NCBI GenBank assembly: GCA_963516675.1
Contig: CAUQBH010000004.1
Span: forward strand, 62,001-126,000
Source of the DNA: JABCPE02 sp963516675
Lineage (GTDB): Bacteria > Bacteroidota > Bacteroidia > Flavobacteriales > Weeksellaceae
Direction of reading: 5' to 3'
DNA: 64,000 nt
Each line of letters opens with the position of its first letter. The first letter of the stretch is position 1. Both the position numbers and the translations under genes were made by a program. Below, piece after piece: positions 41,990 through 50,912 of the stretch. The notes below the pieces were generated by a model. That model did not search any database. It saw only the letters and a list, made by a program, of their open reading frames with translations, and was not told the origin of the DNA.

Positions 41990-43432
41990 ATGAGTTTATC
42001 AAACATAGAACCGCAGATTATTTGGAAAAACTTTTCTAAACTAAATGCAGTTCCAAGACCTTCCAAAAAAGAAGCGAAAGTAATAGAGTTTATCAAGAAT
42101 TTCGGAGAAAGCCTAAACCTTGATACTCAAGTGGATGAAATAGGAAATGTTATCATCCGAAAACCTGCAACAGCAGGGATGGAAAACCACAAAACCATCG
42201 TTCTGCAGTCCCACCTTGATATGGTTTGTCAAAAAAACAATGATGTGGATTTTGACTTTGAAAATCAAGGAATTCAAATGTTCGTAGATGGCGACTGGGT
42301 AAAAGCAAAAGGAACGACACTCGGTGCAGACAACGGGCTCGGCGTGGCGGCTGTTATGAGTATTTTGGAGAGCAGTGATATCGCTCATCCTGCATTAGAA
42401 GCACTATTCACGATAGATGAAGAAACTGGAATGACAGGCGCTTTTAACCTAAAACCAAATGTACTAAAAGGCGAAATCCTCCTAAACCTAGACACAGAAG
42501 AAGACGATGAAATAGACATAGGCTGTGCTGGTGGTGTGGATGTAACAGCTACACAAACCTACAAAACTGCTCCTACGAAAGGAAATTTAGTAAAAATAGA
42601 AATCAAAGGACTGCAAGGCGGGCACTCTGGAATGGACATCCATAAAGGTTTCGGGAATGCAAATGTACTCCTTGGAAGGCTGCTCTATAACAGTCTTGAA
42701 AGTCAAGAAATAAAGCTGATTTCCATCGATGGCGGCGGACTTAGAAACGCGATTCCAAGAGAAGCCACAGCTGTTTTTTCAGTGAAAAATACTGATGATT
42801 TCATTGCAGAAGCCAATGAATTAAAAACTGAAATTCTACAAGAATTTGCGAGCATTGAAAAGGATTTGGTTATCAATATTGAAAAAACTGAAAGTTCTGA
42901 AAATGGTCTTTCTAAAGAAAATTCAGCTCAAATCATCCGCGTGCTGAAATCCGCTCACAACGGCGTATACAGAATGTCTCCTGATGTGGCTGATCTAGTG
43001 GAAGCTTCCAACAACATCGCTAGAGTGGAACTAAAAGATGGTGATTTGAAAATCCTAAACCTTACCCGTTCATCTGTGGAGTCTTCTAAATTCAATGTGG
43101 CTAACCAACTAAAAGCTGTTTTTGAATTAGGGGGACTAAATGTAGAGTTTAGTGGCTCTTACCCTGGCTGGAAACCAAATCCAAATTCAGAAATTCTCCG
43201 AATAATGGAGAAACTCTACACGGATAAATTTGGTTCAAAACCAAATGTGGTGGCTTGTCATGCGGGGCTAGAATGCGGAATCATCGGGGCTCACTATCCT
43301 AAAATGGAAATGGTAAGTTTCGGGCCTACAATCAAAGGCGCACACTCACCTGATGAAAGAGCAAGTATTTCTTCTACACAGAAATTCTGGGATTTCTTGA
43401 AAGATATTCTAAAAAATATTCCAAATAAATAA
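41990..43432 (+). CDS. pepD: Aminoacyl-histidine dipeptidase (Xaa-His)
   Basis: PepD hydrolyses Xaa-His dipeptides such as carnosine. The 480-aa M20 enzyme has metal ligands in IVLQSHLDMVCQKN, TLGADNGLGVAAVMSILESS and FTIDEETGMTGAFNLKP. GLQGGHSGMDIHKG and the late AHSPDERASISSTQKFW are also present. Length fits. It follows the LURP-one gene by 23 bp and ends at a strong hairpin. Confidence 0.93.
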   Translation: MSLSNIEPQIIWKNFSKLNAVPRPSKKEAKVIEFIKNFGESLNLDTQVDEIGNVIIRKPATAGMENHKTIVLQSHLDMVCQKNNDVDFDFENQGIQMFVDGDWVKAKGTTLGADNGLGVAAVMSILESSDIAHPALEALFTIDEETGMTGAFNLKPNVLKGEILLNLDTEEDDEIDIGCAGGVDVTATQTYKTAPTKGNLVKIEIKGLQGGHSGMDIHKGFGNANVLLGRLLYNSLESQEIKLISIDGGGLRNAIPREATAVFSVKNTDDFIAEANELKTEILQEFASIEKDLVINIEKTESSENGLSKENSAQIIRVLKSAHNGVYRMSPDVADLVEASNNIARVELKDGDLKILNLTRSSVESSKFNVANQLKAVFELGGLNVEFSGSYPGWKPNPNSEILRIMEKLYTDKFGSKPNVVACHAGLECGIIGAHYPKMEMVSFGPTIKGAHSPDERASISSTQKFWDFLKDILKNIPNK

Positions 43433-43436
43433 CCGA

Positions 43437-43466
43437 AAAACGCCGAGCAAAATTGCTCAGCGTTTT
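43437..43466. terminator. pepD terminator (possibly bidirectional)
   Basis: AAAACGC-c-GAGCAA pairs with TTGCTC-a-GCGTTTT, with an AA loop. It lies between the convergent pepD and rhodanese-cupin genes. Confidence 0.8.
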
Positions 43467-43485
43467 ATATTTTAGTCTAATAAAT

Positions 43486-44115
43486 TTATTTTTGTTTAGT
43501 CACTACGAATAGATTTTCTTTGGACAAACCTACCAATTCGTGCTCCACATCTACTGGAATATCATAGTAGTCATTAGGTTTTAAAATAATCTCTTGTTCG
43601 TTTATAATAAACTTGATTTCTCCTTTTAAAACAACCAAAGAAGCTGGCGTAGAAGTTTTATGTTTTTTGAAAACTCCGTTCTTTCCTAGTGATACCGCCA
43701 CTTGTTTTACTTTTTCTGAATCTCTTAGTATGTTAAAATGAGGCTTTTCAGAATTATAATTTTCAGTGTTATCCAAATTAGTTTTAACCAAGGATTTTAC
43801 ATTTTCCCAAGTCTTTCCGTTGTAAACATTCTTTATTTTTTTGTCTTTAAGAAGTTTTTCCGCTTTTGCAGCTCTTATTCCGGCTTTACAAAACACCACT
43901 ATATTTTTCTTTCCTTCCAGTTTAGATAGGTTATTTTCTAATTCTGTGATTGGAATATTTATAGAATTTTTCACATTTCCTTGTGCAAATTCTTCTGGAG
44001 TTCTTACATCTACTAAGATTGTTTCTTTTTGATTAATAATTTCTGACAAAGACTGCGCTGCCAATTCTGCTGTGGAAATCAAAAGGAATCCTATCGCAAA
44101 CAAAATTTTCTTCAT
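43486..44115 (-). CDS. Secreted rhodanese-cupin fusion protein
   Basis: The 209-aa protein has a signal peptide (MKKILFAIGFLLISTAELAAQ). A rhodanese-like domain covers about residues 22-115, with the active Cys in NIVVFCKAGIRAAKAEKLL. A cupin-like C-terminal domain follows (TPASLVVLKGEIKFIINEQE and IPVDVEHELVGL). Rhodaneses transfer sulfur to thiophilic acceptors. The cupin could bind metal or a small ligand through the His of VEHEL. The fusion is uncommon and the role is unknown. A periplasmic location is inferred from the signal peptide. Confidence 0.82.
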   Translation of the reverse strand: MKKILFAIGFLLISTAELAAQSLSEIINQKETILVDVRTPEEFAQGNVKNSINIPITELENNLSKLEGKKNIVVFCKAGIRAAKAEKLLKDKKIKNVYNGKTWENVKSLVKTNLDNTENYNSEKPHFNILRDSEKVKQVAVSLGKNGVFKKHKTSTPASLVVLKGEIKFIINEQEIILKPNDYYDIPVDVEHELVGLSKENLFVVTKQK

Positions 44116-44231
44116 AGCTTACATATTTAAAGTCAGCGAATATACAAATTTTATTTATTCCAAATTAGATTTTTATTCATAAAATCATATTTCACTGAAA
44201 ATCAATAATTTTCATTCAAAAACAAATTTAA

Positions 44232-44239
44232 TATCTTTG
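44232..44239 (+). promoter_or_regulatory. -7 promoter box for korA
   Basis: TATCTTTG is a perfect -7 box, 23 bp before the ATG at 44263. No good -33 TTG is seen. Confidence 0.55.
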
Positions 44240-44262
44240 GGCATTATTTTTTTCATTCATCT

Positions 44263-46092
44263 ATGAATATAAAAGAACTAAAAAATGCTGTAATATTATT
44301 TGCTGGAGACTCTGGAGACGGGATACAGCTCACGGGAGCGCAGTTTAGCCAGACTGTGGCTTTTTTCGGAAATGACCTCAACACTTTGCCCGATTTCCCT
44401 GCCGAAATCCGCGCACCTTCGGGAACTATAGCGGGTGTGTCTGGATTTCAGATTCATTTCGGAAGTAAGGAAATCAATTCTCCTGGTGACGCTTGTGATG
44501 TCCTAGTCGCAATGAATGCTGCTGCCCTAAAGAAAAACCTTAGCAAAGTCAAAGAAGCAGGAATCATCATATGCAATTCTGCTGGTTTTGATAGAAAAAA
44601 TCTAAACTTAGCAGGTTACGAAACTTCTCCATTAGAGGCTTTATCGGGTGATTTTACGGTTTATGAAATTGACATTACCAAAAACACCATCGAGGCTCTG
44701 AAAGAAACTTCTCTTTCTCAAAAAGAAAAAGACAGGTCTAAAAATATGTTTGCCCTTGGGTTCATCTATTGGCTGTTTTCAAAGGATATAGAGCAAACCA
44801 AACAACATATTGAGGAATATTTCTCAAAAAAACCAGAAATCCGAGATGCCAACCTCAGCGTTCTAAAAGCTGGATATCAGTATGGTGAAATTGCAGAAAT
44901 ATTCACAGAGCGGTATTCCGTAGAAAAAGCAGAAATGCAGGAAGGAACTTATAGAAGTATTTCAGGGAATGAAGCTGTGGTCTTAGGGATTTTATCAGCT
45001 GCACAAAAAGCTGGTTTGGAGGTTTTCTACGGCGGATATCCCATCACTCCTGCATCGGACATTCTGCATCATTTAGCTAAATACAAACCACTGGGAGTCA
45101 AGACCTTTCAAGCGGAGGATGAAATCGCTGCCATGACCTCTATCATAGGGGCTTCCTTTGCTGGGGATTTAGGAGTTACTGCCACTTCGGGCCCTGGAAT
45201 GGCACTAAAAACAGAAGGACTGGGATTAGGCTTTATGCTGGAACTGCCCATGGTCATTATAAATGTACAGCGTGGAGGGCCTTCCACTGGGCTTCCTACA
45301 AAGACTGAACAGGCCGACCTGCTCCAAGCCGTGCATGGAAGAAACGGCGAAGCGCCCATTCCTGTAATCGCGCCACAGTCGCCTTCTGACTGCTTTGAGG
45401 CTGCTTTTGAGGCTGCGAAAATCGCTTTGGAATACACCACGCCTGTCATTCTCCTTTCTGATGGATATTTAGGGAACGGAACTGAGCCTTGGCTGATTCC
45501 GAATTTTGAAAATTTACCAAAAATCCTATCGCCTTTCATAAAAGAACCCGACGAAAACGAATATCTGCCGTATTTAAGGGAAGCAAATCTTTCAAGGAAA
45601 ATAGCCGTTCCTGGCACTAAAGGAAAGGAACACATCGTAGGAGGATTAGAAAAGCAGGAAAACACAGGAAATGTGAGCTATGATGCTGAAAATCACCAAA
45701 AAATGGTAAAATTAAGAGCTGAGAAATTTCAAAATATCAAACATTCTTATGCACCGCTTACCCTTGACCAAGGCGAGGAAAATGCTGATATTCTAATACT
45801 TTCATGGGGCTCTTCGTATGGAAGTATTCGTGATGCGGTGAAAAACCTGCTTCAGGACAATGTTTCTGTTGCTCATCTTCAATTAAGAAATTTGGCTCCG
45901 TTTCCACAGGATTTAGGGGAAAAACTAAGCAAGTTTAAAAAAATCATTATCCCTGAAATCAACAACGGACAACTCATCCACCTTATACAAGATGAATATC
46001 AGATAAAATGCATCCCTTTTAACAAGATAAAAGGAACGCCTTTCCTCTCTTCAGAAATAGAAGAATTTGTAAAAGAGGAAAGTACGAAATAA
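44263..46092 (+). CDS. korA: 2-oxoacid:ferredoxin oxidoreductase alpha subunit (KorA, gamma-alpha fusion)
   Basis: This subunit takes part in oxidative decarboxylation of 2-oxoglutarate (or a related 2-oxoacid) with ferredoxin as acceptor. The 609-aa protein has the gamma domain first (AGDSGDGIQLTGAQFSQTVA; IRAPSGTIAGVSGFQIHFGS), then the alpha domain with YPITPASDILHHLAKY and VQRGGPSTGLPTKTEQADLL. VISPECIFIC beta-subunit features (TPP-binding) are absent, as expected for this subunit. The beta subunit normally comes next, but here a DUF3108 gene follows. The partner must be elsewhere or lost. Confidence 0.9.
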   Translation: MNIKELKNAVILFAGDSGDGIQLTGAQFSQTVAFFGNDLNTLPDFPAEIRAPSGTIAGVSGFQIHFGSKEINSPGDACDVLVAMNAAALKKNLSKVKEAGIIICNSAGFDRKNLNLAGYETSPLEALSGDFTVYEIDITKNTIEALKETSLSQKEKDRSKNMFALGFIYWLFSKDIEQTKQHIEEYFSKKPEIRDANLSVLKAGYQYGEIAEIFTERYSVEKAEMQEGTYRSISGNEAVVLGILSAAQKAGLEVFYGGYPITPASDILHHLAKYKPLGVKTFQAEDEIAAMTSIIGASFAGDLGVTATSGPGMALKTEGLGLGFMLELPMVIINVQRGGPSTGLPTKTEQADLLQAVHGRNGEAPIPVIAPQSPSDCFEAAFEAAKIALEYTTPVILLSDGYLGNGTEPWLIPNFENLPKILSPFIKEPDENEYLPYLREANLSRKIAVPGTKGKEHIVGGLEKQENTGNVSYDAENHQKMVKLRAEKFQNIKHSYAPLTLDQGEENADILILSWGSSYGSIRDAVKNLLQDNVSVAHLQLRNLAPFPQDLGEKLSKFKKIIIPEINNGQLIHLIQDEYQIKCIPFNKIKGTPFLSSEIEEFVKEESTK

Positions 46093-46151
46093 GAAAAAAA
46101 AGAGTTTGGCAAAATATTTGTCTATAATTAGGAATACTTAAATAAAAAACT

Positions 46152-46916
46152 ATGAATAAGATTTTTGCAATGTTTATGCTTTGGGTTTCGGCTATGGTCT
46201 CGGCACAGCTGAATCACATTAACAACGGAGAGAAAATATCATATAGGATACATTATGGATTCATCAACGCGGGAACGGCAGAACTTACCACTAGCCAAGT
46301 AAATTACAAAGGTAAAGACCATCTTCGTGTGATAGGAGTAGGAAAAAGCACAGGGATAGTCAATACTTTTTTCAAGGTAAATGATGTCTATGAAAGCTAT
46401 ATAGATCTAGCGACTGGACTACCCAGCTTCTATGTAAGAAACATCTCTGAAGGAAGCTACAGAAGGCATTATGAAACGACTTTTAATCACGATAACAAGA
46501 CTTTGGTTCTGTATGACAAACTCAAAAAAAACTCACGAAATTTCAACACTTTTGAGGGAATACAAGATATGCTTTCTGCTTTCTATCACCTAAGAAACAT
46601 GGACAGCAGCAAACTAAAAGTAGGAAACCAAGTGAAACTGACTGTCTGGATAGATGACGAAACCTACCCTTTCATGCTGAAAATAGTAGGTGTAGAAAAA
46701 AAGAAAACTAAATTTGGGAAAATAGAATGTCTTAAAATAGTTCCATCCGTACAGAGCGGAAGAATATTTAAAGAAAAAGAAGGAGTAACCATGTGGGTAA
46801 CCAATGACCAAAACCACATCCCTGTGGAACTAGAAGCAAAACTAATGGTAGGCTCACTAAAAGCCAGCATCAGTGGATATTCTAATCTGAAATACAATTT
46901 GGATTTTAAAAAATAA
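46152..46916 (+). CDS. DUF3108 family exported protein
   Basis: The 254-aa protein has a signal peptide (MNKIFAMFMLWVSAMVSAQ) and the DUF3108 pattern. ISYRIHYGFINAGTAELTTS opens the domain, FFKVNDVYESYIDLATGLPS follows, then FEGIQDMLSAFYHLRNMDSS and MWVTNDQNHIPVELEAKLMV, ending in a last beta strand. It is probably a periplasmic beta-barrel or lipocalin-like protein. No function is known. A bidirectional terminator follows. Confidence 0.88.
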   Translation: MNKIFAMFMLWVSAMVSAQLNHINNGEKISYRIHYGFINAGTAELTTSQVNYKGKDHLRVIGVGKSTGIVNTFFKVNDVYESYIDLATGLPSFYVRNISEGSYRRHYETTFNHDNKTLVLYDKLKKNSRNFNTFEGIQDMLSAFYHLRNMDSSKLKVGNQVKLTVWIDDETYPFMLKIVGVEKKKTKFGKIECLKIVPSVQSGRIFKEKEGVTMWVTNDQNHIPVELEAKLMVGSLKASISGYSNLKYNLDFKK

Positions 46917-46946
46917 AATAAATCGTGCCGAAAAGCACGATTTATT
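46917..46946. terminator. Bidirectional terminator
   Basis: AATAAATCGTGC pairs with GCACGATTTATT (46935-46946). It sits between the convergent DUF3108 and TonB-receptor genes. Confidence 0.85.
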
Positions 46947-46950
46947 GTTT

Positions 46951-48747
46951 TTAGTTCATTTTTATAGTGTAAGAAATTCCTACATGGAACCATCTTTTAG
47001 GAAGCGGAACCAGCGCTATTTCTTCGTACTGGGTATTGGTAACATTATTGATTAACCCATAAATATCCAGCCCATTTTTCTTGAAAGAAATTTTATAATC
47101 CAGCAGATGATAACTTAGGAAATCCAATCTTTGGTTATATCTATAAATCAACTGATTAGAGAAATATTTCAAAAATCTGGCTTCTACTTTACCCACCAGC
47201 TGATGTTTTAGGTTTTCTAGTGCGTATTTAGAAAGTGCATAGCCCTCGGTTTCGCGCTTGTTATCAATATAAGTATATCCCGCAGAATAGCTAAACCAGT
47301 CCACTGGTCTGTGGCTAAACTCCACCTCTACTCCTTTCAGGTTCATATCTCCTACATTTTTGGCTGCCCATTTTTCTGCTGATGTATTTCTTACCCAGTC
47401 TATGGCATCACTAGAATTTCTCATAAAACCACTCACTTTCGCTGTGATTTTAGGATTTTGGTAACGATAGCCCACCTCTGAGGAAATCGCGCTTTCTGGC
47501 TTCAAATCTGCATCGCCTATGTTTTCTCTATTAGAATAATACAGCTCGGTAAAAGTAGGAATTCTATTGACCCTTGCTACATTGGCGTAGATTTTATTAT
47601 TTTCATTAAAATTAAACCCTACATCCACACCTGGGTAGAAGAAATTCCCTGCCTTGTCATAATTTGCCCAAGAAATACCAGGGACAATCTGTAATTTTTC
47701 ACTGAAAAAAGAAAAATGATGCTCAAAGAAAACCTGAGTCAAAAAACGATTTCTATGCCCTAAATTATTACTCGCCAAAAACTCTTTTCTAAGTTCTACA
47801 CCGAGTCCCGTAGTTCCTATTTTAGAGTCATAGCTGGCATTCAGCTGCCCGCCTACATTGTTCCCTATGTGCATATTTCTGTATGCTGCAGGGTTTTGCC
47901 TTTTCCATAGATACATATCCTGCCCTCTACGCCAGTAGGCATTGGCATTCAGCCCCCAGTTTCCTAATTTCTGTCTGTACGCCATACTTACGATGGATGC
48001 CTGTATTTCTTCGTACTGGTCGGCAGAAGAGCCATAGAAGCCATTTGAACCAAATTTCTTTTCGCTGAAACCTGCCTGAATTCCCACTTTTCCGTTTTTG
48101 ATATCAAGTTGATTTTGATAAAAAACATTTCTTACCTGATAGTCTGTATTATAGCGGTATCCTGTGGAATAAGCGGTATTTGCTTGTAAAGACTGAGAAA
48201 ACTTCTCTCCACCCAAATTGATATTTGCACCCAAAGAATACGCTTCAAAATCGCCACCCTCGGCAGTTATTTTTACTGTTTTTTCTTTGTGTGTTTTAGT
48301 AATGATGTTTATAACTCCTGCATAGGCATTATTCCCAAAACGCCTTGCAGCAGGGCCTTTTACGATTTCTATCTGCTCTACATTAGAGAGGTCTATAGGA
48401 ATATTGAAACTATTATGCCCTGTCTGGCTGTCATTCATACGAATACCATTCACCAAAATCAAAACTTGGTCATAAGACCCTCCACGAATAGAGATATCGG
48501 ACAAAACTCCATTTCCGCCTCTTTTTCTGATATCCACACCTGTGTACTGCTGCAGGAGTTCATCTATGCTCTTGGCAGGAGACTGCTCTATTTCTTTATG
48601 CTGGATGACTACTATGTTTTCATTGACCTTTTGGTAGGGAGTTTCAAAGAATTTCCCTTGAATAAGCACCTCATCTATTTGTTTTTCTTGAGCAGAAAAA
48701 GTAGCTAATATTCCTAAAAACATTATGCTAAACAACTTTTTATTCAT
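46951..48747 (-). CDS. TonB-dependent receptor (BtuB-like)
   Basis: The 598-aa outer-membrane receptor has a signal peptide (MNKKLFSIMFLGILATFSAQ) and a TonB-box-like region (KQIDEVLIQGK). The plug has SIDELLQQYTGVDIRKRGGN and GSYDQVLILVNGIRMNDSQT, with IEIVKGPAARRFGNNAYAGV as plug end. The barrel ends with FHVGISYTIKMN. Size and plug resemble BtuB or FepA types rather than SusC. The substrate is not clear, and no cobalamin element was found upstream. Confidence 0.88.
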   Translation of the reverse strand: MNKKLFSIMFLGILATFSAQEKQIDEVLIQGKFFETPYQKVNENIVVIQHKEIEQSPAKSIDELLQQYTGVDIRKRGGNGVLSDISIRGGSYDQVLILVNGIRMNDSQTGHNSFNIPIDLSNVEQIEIVKGPAARRFGNNAYAGVINIITKTHKEKTVKITAEGGDFEAYSLGANINLGGEKFSQSLQANTAYSTGYRYNTDYQVRNVFYQNQLDIKNGKVGIQAGFSEKKFGSNGFYGSSADQYEEIQASIVSMAYRQKLGNWGLNANAYWRRGQDMYLWKRQNPAAYRNMHIGNNVGGQLNASYDSKIGTTGLGVELRKEFLASNNLGHRNRFLTQVFFEHHFSFFSEKLQIVPGISWANYDKAGNFFYPGVDVGFNFNENNKIYANVARVNRIPTFTELYYSNRENIGDADLKPESAISSEVGYRYQNPKITAKVSGFMRNSSDAIDWVRNTSAEKWAAKNVGDMNLKGVEVEFSHRPVDWFSYSAGYTYIDNKRETEGYALSKYALENLKHQLVGKVEARFLKYFSNQLIYRYNQRLDFLSYHLLDYKISFKKNGLDIYGLINNVTNTQYEEIALVPLPKRWFHVGISYTIKMN

Positions 48748-48770
48748 TTTTATTATATTTTTTAAGGGAG

Positions 48771-48778
48771 CAAATATA
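48771..48778 (-). promoter_or_regulatory. -7 box of the TonB receptor gene
   Basis: The minus strand reads TATATTTG, a perfect -7 box 24 bp before the start codon. Confidence 0.55.
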
Positions 48779-48864
48779 ATACTTTTTCAATAAATGTTGC
48801 TACTTATGACTTTTTTCATATAATTTATCCCTCTGAAAAACGCTTTTTATCCTTTTATATTTTA

Positions 48865-49055
48865 TATATTTGCTTGGGTTTAAAAAAGTTAAAAAAGCTA
48901 TGTTTTTCGCTCAAAAATATGTGTATAATACATCTGTTGTGCAGGGTTTCGCACAGCATATTTTATGTTTAGATGATTTTGCTTTTTCCCATATCTGTGC
49001 TGACATTATCTTTCTCAATAAATAAACCAACTATTTTCTATAGCTGGTTTCTAAT
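48865..49055 (+). ncRNA. Candidate non-coding RNA or structured leader
   Basis: The 337-bp gap before the cREC gene contains no reading frame but has three ordered signals on the plus strand. They are a perfect -7 box TATATTTG (48865-48872), a strong hairpin TGTTGTGC/GCACAGCA (48935-48942 with 48951-48958, loop AGGGTTTC), and a second hairpin AAACCA…TGGTTT (49024-49050) with inner CTAT/ATAG. It could be a small RNA of about 170 nt, or the leader of the cREC gene that begins 34 bp later. The downstream T-run is weak, so termination is unsure. Confidence 0.35.
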
Positions 49056-49084
49056 TCCTAACAAAAATCTAAAATTATTTATAT

Positions 49085-49372
49085 ATGAAAAAACTATACT
49101 TAGATGATTTACGAGTAACTCCAGAAGGCTTTGACAGAGTGTATAATTATGCAGATTTTGTAGAATATATTACACAAAACGGCTTGCCTGATTTTATTTC
49201 TTTTGACCATGATTTAGGCGAAGACGAGTCTGGATATGACTGCGCCAAATATCTGGTGGAGTACTGCATAGAGCACAATCTACCACTTCCTAAATTCTCC
49301 GTTCATAGTCAAAATCCTGTAGGCAAAGAAAATATAGAAAGATTACTAAATAATTTTTCTGCAAGTTTCTAA
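49085..49372 (+). CDS. Cyclic-phosphate-processing receiver-domain (cREC) protein
   Basis: The 95-aa protein is a compact receiver-like domain. It begins MKKLYLDDLRVTPEGFDRVY with the DD pair, has LPDFISFDHDLGEDESGYDC (the DHDLG signature) and AKYLVEYCIEHNLPLPKFSV, and then HSQNPVGKENIERLL. I recall this pattern as the cREC family associated with cyclic nucleotide or phosphate processing. No signal peptide is present. The function is not established. Confidence 0.75.
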   Translation: MKKLYLDDLRVTPEGFDRVYNYADFVEYITQNGLPDFISFDHDLGEDESGYDCAKYLVEYCIEHNLPLPKFSVHSQNPVGKENIERLLNNFSASF

Positions 49373-49432
49373 AACAGCGGCATCCAAAAAAGCCTAAAAA
49401 AGGAGAAAAAACTGATTAAAAATTTTAATAAA

Positions 49433-50217
49433 ATGAGGAAATATCTTGTATTTCTACTATTATCATGTTTTGCTATAAGCTGTACCCAGCAAGAAAATAT
49501 AAATGACCTAATAAAAAAAGCTGAGCAGGGAGATGTAGAGGCGCAATATAATTTGGGATATTATTATCATAGTGGAGAAGGCGTAGAACAATCCGAAAAA
49601 AAAGCTCTCTATTGGTGGCAAAAAGCGGCAAAACAAGGACATGCTAATTCACAATATAATTTGGGCGTTAATTACGGGAAGGGATATGGTGTAGAGCAAT
49701 CCTATAAAAAAGCCATCTATTGGTGGCAAAAAGCAGCGGAGCAGGGACATGCAGAGGCGCAATTTAACTTAGGTGTTGTCCATGAGAAAGGATACGGCGT
49801 AGAGCAATCCTATGAAAAAGCTATCCATTGGTACACCAAAGCTGCGGAACAAGGGTTTGTCAGGGCACAAAATAATTTAGGGCTAGTTATTATGATGGAA
49901 ATGGCGTGGAACAATCCTATCCCCACGCAGTATATTGGTTTACTAAAGCTGTGGAACAAGGATTTGCAGAGTCTCAATATAATTTAGGAATAGCTTATGA
50001 AAAAGGATATGGTGTAGAACAATCCTATTCAGAGGCGGTGTATTGGTACACCAAAGCAGCGGAACAAGGAAATGCAAACGCTCAAAATAATTTAGGAGTT
50101 GCCTACCATAATGGAAATGGCGTGGAACAGGACAAAAACAAAGCTATCTATTGGTTTAGAAAGGCTTGTGAAAACTTTAATGACGATGCCTGCAAAAATT
50201 TAAACAGAATAAAGTAG
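49433..50217 (+). pseudogene. Sel1-repeat lipoprotein, broken by a one-base frameshift
   Basis: The gene begins as a lipoprotein (lipobox AISC, residue 17) with Sel1 repeats such as AQYNLGYYYHSGEGVEQSEK and AQFNLGVVHEKGYGVEQSYE. After AQNNLGL the frame is lost near 49884-49889 (GGCTAGTTAT). The same repeat pattern continues in another frame as YYDGNGVEQSYPHAVYWFTK through to 50217. One inserted base would restore about six Sel1 repeats. Left unrepaired, the first part ends at 49987 with a non-Sel1 tail. It could be a pseudogene, a phase-variable gene or a sequencing error. Sel1 repeats mediate protein interactions. Confidence 0.75.
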
Positions 50218-50384
50218 TGTTTTGGTTTACTACTTGGTAATTTTTTCAAATAGAAAAAGAATCCTTTTTTAGATTTTTAGAAAACATGATAAAAATCATT
50301 ATTTTTTTAAGTTCTTCAAAAAATCTTTTGGCATGCTTATTGATTTACTAAAAATGTTTTTAATTTAAATTTTATTTTACCATT

Positions 50385-50837
50385 ATGAAAAAAATGATTT
50401 TGCCTGTTTTATTAACAGGACTTTTCGCAGTGAGCTGTTCAAAAAAAGAAGAAGCTAAAACTGAAACTCCACAAACTGTAGAAGCTGACAGCGCTCAGCA
50501 AGCTCAGCCAGAAGAAGCTGCTAAAGCAGAAGCTCCTAAAAAGCATGTAGGTGAGTTCTCTGGAAAACTTCCATCTGCTGACGGTCCTGGTATCGAAATG
50601 AAATTAACTCTAAACGAAGATGGTTCTTTCCTTTTGGATGAAACTTATTTAGAGAAAAAAGATGGTCAGTTCAACGCTAAAGGTTCTTACGAAGTAAGCG
50701 CAGATGGTGCTTTCGTTACTCTTAAAGAAGAAGGAAACGATAAGCCAAGAGTTTTCTTAGTAGAAGAAGATGCTGCTTACCTTGTTGAGAAAGTAGGTGA
50801 TGCTAAAAAGCCTGAATACAAATTGGCTAAAAAATAA
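50385..50837 (+). CDS. NlpE-like lipoprotein lacking the conserved cysteines
   Basis: The 150-aa lipoprotein (lipobox FAVSC, residue 18) has an A/E/P-rich linker and then an NlpE N-terminal-like beta domain. GKLPSADGPGIEMKLTLNED matches the family core, but the PCADCPGI motif reads PSADGPGI here, so the two cysteines are Ser64 and Gly67. The strands LLDETYLEKKDGQFNAKGSY and VFLVEEDAAYLVEK complete the domain. NlpE senses envelope stress or copper through those cysteines, so this copy probably does not. The gene ends at a strong terminator. Confidence 0.75.
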   Translation: MKKMILPVLLTGLFAVSCSKKEEAKTETPQTVEADSAQQAQPEEAAKAEAPKKHVGEFSGKLPSADGPGIEMKLTLNEDGSFLLDETYLEKKDGQFNAKGSYEVSADGAFVTLKEEGNDKPRVFLVEEDAAYLVEKVGDAKKPEYKLAKK

Positions 50838-50863
50838 GCTAACACTATCTTAAACCCAAAAGA

Positions 50864-50893
50864 AAAGTCGGAGAGAACTCCGACTTTTCGCTT
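50864..50893. terminator. Terminator between NlpE-like gene and fhs
   Basis: AAAAGTCGGAG pairs perfectly with CTCCGACTTTT, with T-runs on both sides. It serves the two convergent genes. Confidence 0.9.
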
Positions 50894-50912
50894 TTAATAT
50901 TTTTCCGATTTA

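Noticed and set aside
48748..49084. Cobalamin riboswitch upstream of the BtuB-like receptor
   Set aside because: The hairpins seen are on the plus strand, opposite to the receptor gene, and the conserved cobalamin-box sequence was not seen.
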